Shown: in pieces, positions 58,571-64,000 of the stretch
How the letters are laid out: each line of letters begins with the position of its first letter
Position numbering within the stretch: the first letter of the stretch is position 1
Assembly: GCA_029747015.1 (NCBI GenBank)
Contig: JAKOGI010001544.1
Coordinates: forward strand, 124,501-188,500
Length of the DNA stretch: 64,000 nucleotides
Direction of reading: 5' to 3'
Origin: Carnegiea gigantea
Lineage: Eukaryota; Streptophyta; Magnoliopsida; Caryophyllales; Cactaceae
Position numbers and translations under genes: made by a program
Notes under the pieces: generated by a model
The model's input: the letters and a program-made list of their open reading frames with translations, nothing else
What the model was told of the DNA's origin: nothing
Databases searched by the model: none

Positions 58571-58943
58571 CAAATGGAATACAACCTATAGAAATAATTA
58601 AAGCACACTAAAATGAGTGAAATTGAAGAACAAAAAGAAAAGAAAAAACTTTAGTTAAGCTTATTGAGGGTAACTTAATATCTTAATCCCGTCCCTCGCA
58701 ACGGCATTAAAAGTTTGATCGGCACCACAAGCGCACAGGGTAATGTATTGTGTTAAGGTCATCCCACAGAGACTACATCGAACTACTAAGTATATTCCCT
58801 TGAACTTTGCTAAGCAATATCAAGTATGGATTTGGATTCTATGTAATCAAAACGTTAATAAAATTACAATTAATTTCAATGACTAAAAACATCTAGGGGG
58901 AAGCATCACCTAAAGATATGCTTATTTATTAGTCTCAATGTAC

Positions 58944-59446
58944 ACCATGTTATGTACAGGACGTGACATTTACTTTGCGGTTGGCTTGGTATGTCATTAC
59001 CAGAGCAACCCAAAACTTGCACATTGGCAAGCTGTCAAGAGAATCAAGTGATACCTTCGTGGTACAGTTGACTTAGTCTTATGCTATTAAGGGGAGACCT
59101 CAAGTTAAGAGGACCCTCAAAAAGTTGATTGAGGTGGTGACTCGGAAGAGTCTAAGTTAACCTTAGGACATGCCTTCACCCTAGGTGAGAGAGCCATGTC
59201 ATGATGTAGTAAGAAGCAAAAACTGCACAACAATATTAGCTATGGAGGCAAATTGTGTCGCTTGTCACCATAGAGACAAAAGACATTGCCATAAAGTATA
59301 TGTGCACCAAGAAGGTGTTCATGTCCCCTTTGACTAAACCTATTCTTAATGATATGTTCAAAACTCATATGTTGAGTCTAGGAATTCGCAAGGTTCAAGT
59401 TCGGGATATATTTTGTCATGTGATGGACAAGGTTCTTTTGCAATGA
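58944..59446 (+). pseudogene. Copia-2 RT end and RNase H
   Basis: It matches Copia-1 31.53-32.05 kb in inverted orientation: a YTMLCTGRD-type start, FAVGLVCHYQSNP, then after stops VTIETKDIAIKYMCTKKVF, MSPLTKPI and THMLSLGIRKVQVRD, ending at 59446. It is truncated at the 5' side by the Gypsy remnant. Confidence 0.88.
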
Positions 59447-60357
59447 GCAAAATGCTCATAATTTATTGTTACGCGTTAGGCATATTGAAATGTCACAGGC
59501 TTCTGATTGGCCTAATCACACAGGCAATCGTCCTGACGCTTGAGTAGCGGGCAGGATGAAACTGAATTATATTGGTTTAGCAATATTGATTATCATACTG
59601 GAAGTGCATAAATGTGATAAGATATAGTCGCCTTAGTAAGTCTAAGATGAGACTCAAGGGAGTCGAATATAAGATATGATTTCATATTGAAGCCTTAAAA
59701 GCCGCATCTTTGGTGTCAAGACTGACATTTAGTATGTTAATCTAGTAGCTCATGTTAGATTTTTTGAGTGAAAATCTAGACTAGCGATTCGCATGGCATA
59801 TAGAGTGATGAACCTAATTGAGTGAGAGCTATGTCTTGACACACATCTTATACAGTGTGCACTAAAAGACGACCCATATACGGAGTAACAATTGAGCTTT
59901 TCCTATCTTTTGTCACTGTGTGAACCTATGGATGTGGCCCTTTGACTTAAAGCTGTGGCATGAAGTTGAAACTTGATGTTACTACTTTAATGTGTCTCTC
60001 AAGGGCCAGGATATATACAGTTCGACGAGAACATGTTAGGAAAACAATTAAGGTAGGATGCAATATCATGAGTGTTTAAGAAAAAATCTATCCATCATCA
60101 CCATATTAGCCCGGGTGATTATATTGAGTATATAATCATATGATATATCATGACATAAGGGATTGGAGATGACACTGGTGATGTTTAGGATGATTTAGGG
60201 TATCGTATTTCGTAAAAGTGTTATGTTAGTTAGATGGTAACTTAGTATAGCACTACTTATTACTTTTCGGACGCGCGTCCTATTCCTGGTATGAAGCGTG
60301 ATGAGTTGTGATTCGTGGAGAGTATGCGTTTTGTGGCCTATGTGGCCGAGTGGGAGC
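59447..60357 (+). other. 3' untranslated region and polypurine tract of Copia-2
   Basis: Collinear with the inverted 30616-31529 of Copia-1. It ends in GAGTGGGAGC (60348-60357) before the LTR. Confidence 0.8.
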
Positions 60358-60641
60358 TGTTGGCCGGACCTAATATTTTAGGCCCGACAGCCACTGAGGC
60401 CGCTTAGGGTGGCTTCCCTAACTTATATAAGGGGGAATTAAGGGATCAATTAGGGTTACAGAAATTGGAACTCTCACAGTCTCCTCCCTTCTTCTCTCAT
60501 GGCTACCTAACCATCCACCAGGGTTTTGAATTTAGGACGTGAGCCCTAAAGGCGACTCTAGCAGCCGCCTAGCATCACGACCGATGTGGACTATTCTCGA
60601 TAGTTAATTCTGCATTCTAGGTCAGTCCTATATGTCTAACA
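60358..60641 (+). repeat. 3' LTR of Copia-2
   Basis: 284 bp, TGTTGGCCGGACC to TGTCTAACA. It matches both LTRs of Copia-1. Confidence 0.9.
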
Positions 60642-61440
60642 ATCACTAACTAGAAGCTATGCGCACAAGCCAATTATGTATGGTTGCATGTCTGAATTCA
60701 ACATCATCAGCCGTTGTGGCATTCTCCAAACCAAGAAGACAAAAAAAGAAAAGGCCAGGTTATGCCTAGTCCTACCGGACTCATGGACGCTTGACGCAAA
60801 GCAGGTTTCAACAACTAAGCGACCAAATGGAGATGAAAATCCTAGTTCCATCAGCCAATTTACTTTGCAGTTTTGATGAGGTTTTGAATTCCTTTTTGGG
60901 GTTTCAGGCTACTACGCGCTATCTGTTGTTCCCAAGTCTCATTCCAGTTCATAAAATAAGTAACCTTAGAAGAAAGAATTTATTTCTACAGTCCAGTTGA
61001 GCTATTCCAAACATAAATTATAATAATTTTAGAATATAGATAAAAAGATGATTTTAGATACTTTATAACTTGTAATATATTTACATTATTCGATTATGTC
61101 ATTATTTTCAATTTAAAAATATGATAATATGATTTTTTAGTCAAAATAAGGTACTTAGACAATGTTTTGTAGCTAAACACTTATTATTTTGCTTTTCTTA
61201 TTTTTCAAAGTTGCACATATGTACCCCACGCTGTCACAATATAAACTATGGGGTCAGCTCTCTTCAAGTTAGATTGACTACCAACCAAACCAAGATCCAT
61301 ACAATCAACCATGCTTTTGGATCTGCGTCCAGGCTCGAAACATTGCATAGGACCACTTCCCCACATTTCTCCCAATGCTAATCGGCGACCATCCTATAAT
61401 GCTTGGTTTCTATTGTTTTAGCTGGGTTGCCGATAGATCT
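60642..61440. other. Flank of Copia-2; possible but unproven CIPK 5' remnant
   Basis: If the CIPK gene continues past Copia-2, its first exon should be here on the minus strand. A minus-strand stretch near 60770-60800 gives HESGRTR, loosely like the YELGRT of CIPK N-termini, but the glycine loop does not follow. I do not call an exon. The rest holds nothing recognised. Confidence 0.25.
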
Positions 61441-62545
61441 GTCAGTTCAGACAGATGGATTAAATGTAAGACGGGTGTATTTGGGTTCGGGTAAAATATG
61501 AGTCGGGTGTATTTTGGGTTCAGATAAAATAGGGGCGGGCGTATTTCGGTTATACAGGTTTCACGTCAACCCAACGGGTTTAGGATGCTTTTTTTTGGGT
61601 AATTTGCTTTTTTTCAAAATTAAAAACTTGACATATTTAAAACTTAAAATTGCTCGTATTTAATGAAAAAGCATTGTAATTGTAAATTCTTAAAACAATA
61701 TTAAGATATTCAAACTTTTTGTTATAATATATGTGCCTCGATCATGTACAAGTGACGAAAGAGTCGAGCTCAACGAGTCGGCCCATGTTAAAATAAGGTT
61801 AATGATTGGTCGAATCATTAATGTGTAAGCCCATTTAAAACATGTTCACGAGTTGAAGTGGTTCGGCTCGCTAATAACCCATTTAGTAATTCGATATTTT
61901 TATTAACTAACTTACAATTACCTAATTAGATACATTTTTATTAGTAGGTCGATCCTAATACTTATATGAGTCAGCCATTACTCAACATCATGGCTAGAAA
62001 CTAATTAGAATTGAAAACAAATGAAAAGACATTGGAGAAACACAAGATATTACAATTATCTTTTAATTATAATATCAAAATGTTAGACTTACATAGTAAC
62101 ATTATTTTAAATATGATGAAACATATTTATTTCACTAAAAGTATAACGGTATGACTTGCACGGTTTTAATACTTGTATTATTCTAAGTGGATTTTCTTAA
62201 TACTAGATGCTTATTTCCCGCTATTTACACCATTTTAAAATTTTTTTCTATAAATAAGTTGTGTCTGATAATGAAGTTGGAAAAAAAGGATAATATTATT
62301 TAATTTATGAAGGGATGCGATATTTATATAATGACTCTCTAAAGGAACCAATATCATGAATAACCATTGTTGTTCAAAGAAATAAATTAAAAAATCAAAT
62401 TCTTGGGTTTGATGCTTTAATTTACGGGTTTTTCCAGCTCGATTAATTTCAGGTTTAGGTCGAGAAAATCGTGTTCAAAATCTAAAATTCTCGGGCAGGT
62501 TCGGACTGAATTTTCGAGTTCGGTCAGTTTTTGCCAGGTCTAGTG
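61440..62545. repeat. GGGT-rich sequence, possible hAT-like element
   Basis: GGGTGTATTT(T/G)GGGTT-type words cluster at 61470-61560. TCGG/GGGTTT-type words cluster at 62400-62540 and close with CAGTTTTTGCCAGGTCTA. The minus-strand start TAGACCTGGCAAAAACTG resembles hAT termini. The opposite end and TSD were not identified. Confidence 0.3.
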
Positions 62546-62997
62546 GCAAGCATGATTAATCTTCCAGTTTGATACCAAAAGCAACTACCCTAGCACCATT
62601 TCCGTTGGTAGCAAATAAATCCCCATCATTTTCAGTATGTTGACTATTTTTTTGCCCCCTTGTGACATTTTGTATGTCACTGGGGCCATTTTGGCGCATA
62701 ATATGATCTGCAGATTCTAGCAAGTATACATGGCATATATACAAGTATATGTCACATATACATTAAAAAAAAAGCGTTTATTAGCTTGCAATTCTAGCAG
62801 TGTCATCCTCTACCCGGTGGGAACACTAGCCACTGTGTGAGCCTCGTGCCCTCATCCGTAGGGCAGTGCTTGTCTGGTAATCATCTCTTGTAGATGGTGC
62901 TCTTCATGTTTGTTGACGTTGTTTCCCCTGGTACGAAGTGCAAAGATTATGGAGGTGGTATCGCTTACGTCTACCCTAAGTCTCGTGTAGCCCTATG
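62546..62997. other. Unassigned stretch before the LINE ORF1
   Basis: Possibly the 5' untranslated region of the LINE that follows (rising GC content, no frame). No motif recognised. Confidence 0.35.
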
Positions 62998-64000
62998 GAG
63001 GGCTTAGAGGTTGCAAGGAATAGGCTGAAACTGAAGGAGGCGGAAGGGGAGGTGCTAGAATATGATGAGGAGGTCCCATTAGAAAAACAAAAGGAAATTG
63101 CAGTAAGTTTGGTTGGGAAACTCTTCACCCAGAACAATATAAATGTTAAAGCCATGAAATTGGTTTTGCAAGTATCTGGCAATCGGCAAAGGGCCTGGTG
63201 GTTAGGGAGCTTGACAAGAACTTATTCGTGTTCCATTCTTCTCTAGGAAAGATAGAGAATTTTTCCTGAACGAGGGACCATGGGCATCTGATGGATCCTT
63301 ATGGCTTCTCAAGGAATGGATGGGACTCAAGCAACTGTCGAAGATCCAATTCCAAATGGCCAGATTTTGGGTTAAAGCCTTTGACATCCCTATGGTGTGT
63401 TAAACAACGTCTTTTGCTAAAGTGTTGGGGGATAAGAGTAGAACCTTTGTTGGGTGTAAGGAACATAGCATGTATGGAGCAGACTAGTCATTGTGTTTTA
63501 AAGTTGACGTAGACATTCACAAACCCCTAAGGCGTGGGATTAATGTCAAAGTGGATGGTAAGTTGATCTAGATTTACTTTAAATACATGAAGATCCCAGA
63601 TTTCTGTTATGGTTGCGGATGACTAGGCCACGTACTGGGGGTGTGTGAAAGCATAAACCCGGATATGCCTAAGAAGGAATAAGAATATCGAGCCTGGATG
63701 CGGGGTTCCTCACTCAAATCGAGAAGAAGGAATGCTGAGGCAGACCTAGCAGAGGAGAGAAGGCTATTCGTCACTTTACGAACCAAAAAACTGACAGCAC
63801 CTACGTTGTGCAAGCGATTAAATTTCAAAAAGCCATCTTGTGTGATGCACACCGAGAAGGGGAAGGAGATACCTGAGCCCTCTAACATGATGCTTGATGA
63901 GGATGAGGTTGTGATTCCCAGGAACGAGGCGTTTAAGCGCAAGTTACAGGATGAGAAAAGCTTAAAGGGGACTACAAAGAGAAAGATATTCAGGGAAGAC
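62998..64000 (+). pseudogene. L1-type LINE ORF1 (DUF4283-like plus zinc knuckle), runs off the window
   Basis: Read through several lesions, the plus strand gives a DUF4283-like domain: EGLEVARNRLKLKEAE, EEVPLEKQKEIAVSLVGK, then REFFLNEGPWASDGS, LLKEWMG and QFQMARFWVKAFDIP. A zinc knuckle of form CX2CX4HX4C follows at about 63604-63646 (CYGCG, stop, LGHVLGVC). A charged tail continues to the window end. A frameshift near 63195, stops near 63402 and 63487, and a TGA inside the knuckle show it is a pseudogene. ORF2 should lie right of the window. The family type matches the LINE at 35-37.4 kb. Confidence 0.78.

Larger units (their letters stand above)
55790..58943 (-). mobile_element. Athila/Tat-like Gypsy remnant inside Copia-2
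   Basis: On the minus strand 58710-58943 is the end of an LTR. It is followed by a primer-binding site like tRNA-Asp (plus strand CCCTCGCAACGGCATTA at 58693-58709, against CCCGGCAACGGCGCCA). Then come a protease-like block at about 58330-58570 (SLMPYSIFKKLDFGQL), an RT/RNase H boundary piece (RWCLLLQEFNFVVRDKRK, about 57800-57900), and an ATHILA ORF-1-like block at 56544-56765 (LGLLDDIRWLFARGG then HTYHELTLEFLS). Gag, most of RT and integrase are missing. The left edge and second LTR are not visible. Confidence 0.72.
55769..60641 (+). mobile_element. Copia-2: truncated Copia copy of the Copia-1 family, opposite strand
   Basis: It starts TGTTGGCCGGGCCTAATG at 55769, the LTR start of this family, and ends TGTCTAACA at 60641. 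A perfect 5-bp TSD ATCAC lies at 55764-55768 and 60642-60646. Only about 21 bases of the 5' LTR remain before an Athila-like Gypsy remnant takes over (55790-58943). RNase H, the 3' UTR and the complete 3' LTR follow. It sits in the CIPK pseudogene just upstream of the exon remnant at 55.7 kb. Confidence 0.82.

Noticed and set aside
60642..60900. First CIPK exon beyond Copia-2
   Set aside because: Only a loose HESGRTR-like match; the glycine-rich loop and the invariant Lys region are not readable.

Overview
The window is nuclear DNA of a flowering plant, probably a dicot. Evidence: initiator-Met-tRNA primed Copia and Gypsy retrotransposons, plant RTE and L1 LINEs, CACTA, Helitron and hAT elements, nuclear-integrated plastid rRNA fragments, and a split CIPK-type protein kinase gene. 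I see no intact protein-coding gene and no functional RNA gene. Almost every reading frame longer than 60 codons is a transposon fragment or chance.

Left part (1-28.8 kb). A decayed RTE-clade LINE (925-4100) is followed by a Sirevirus-like Copia remnant with its 3' LTR (4105-6400) and a possible solo LTR. Next come low-complexity repeats and unassigned AT-rich DNA. A very long Gypsy chromovirus-type element on the minus strand (9989-23194) has two LTRs of about 2.76 kb; a 2.4-kb Helitron sits inside the right one. Plastid-derived pieces (23S rRNA, trnG group II intron end, 16S rRNA, a possible ycf1-like tract) lie at 24.29-25.05 kb. Three related LTRs, one inverted against the others, lie at 25.9-27.1 kb, and a GGGTC-rich tract at 27.7 kb.

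Right part (28.8-60.6 kb). One CIPK kinase gene on the minus strand has been opened up by successive insertions. Its C-terminal exons (29069-30274) are still open. A Copia element (Copia-1, 30319-43854) sits in an intron; its reverse-transcriptase region holds a CACTA transposon (32761-38623), which holds a degenerate L1 LINE. Kinase exons resume at 43895-44624. A second LTR element (Copia-3, 44625-54663, TSD ATAGA) splits the catalytic-loop exon; its 5' LTR carries an RTE LINE (44669-49703, 17-bp TSD). The kinase exon then continues, is broken again by a small hAT element (54806-55368), and upstream exons run to about 55.7 kb. There a third Copia copy (Copia-2, 55769-60641, TSD ATCAC, plus strand) interrupts it. 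Copia-2 contains an Athila-like Gypsy remnant.

The last 3 kb hold possible hAT-like sequence and the 5' part of an L1-type LINE ORF1 that runs off the window. I found no new biological system. The strongest content is the layered insertion history: six junctions are supported by target-site duplications read directly from the sequence, and two insertions can be removed to restore the host reading frame.
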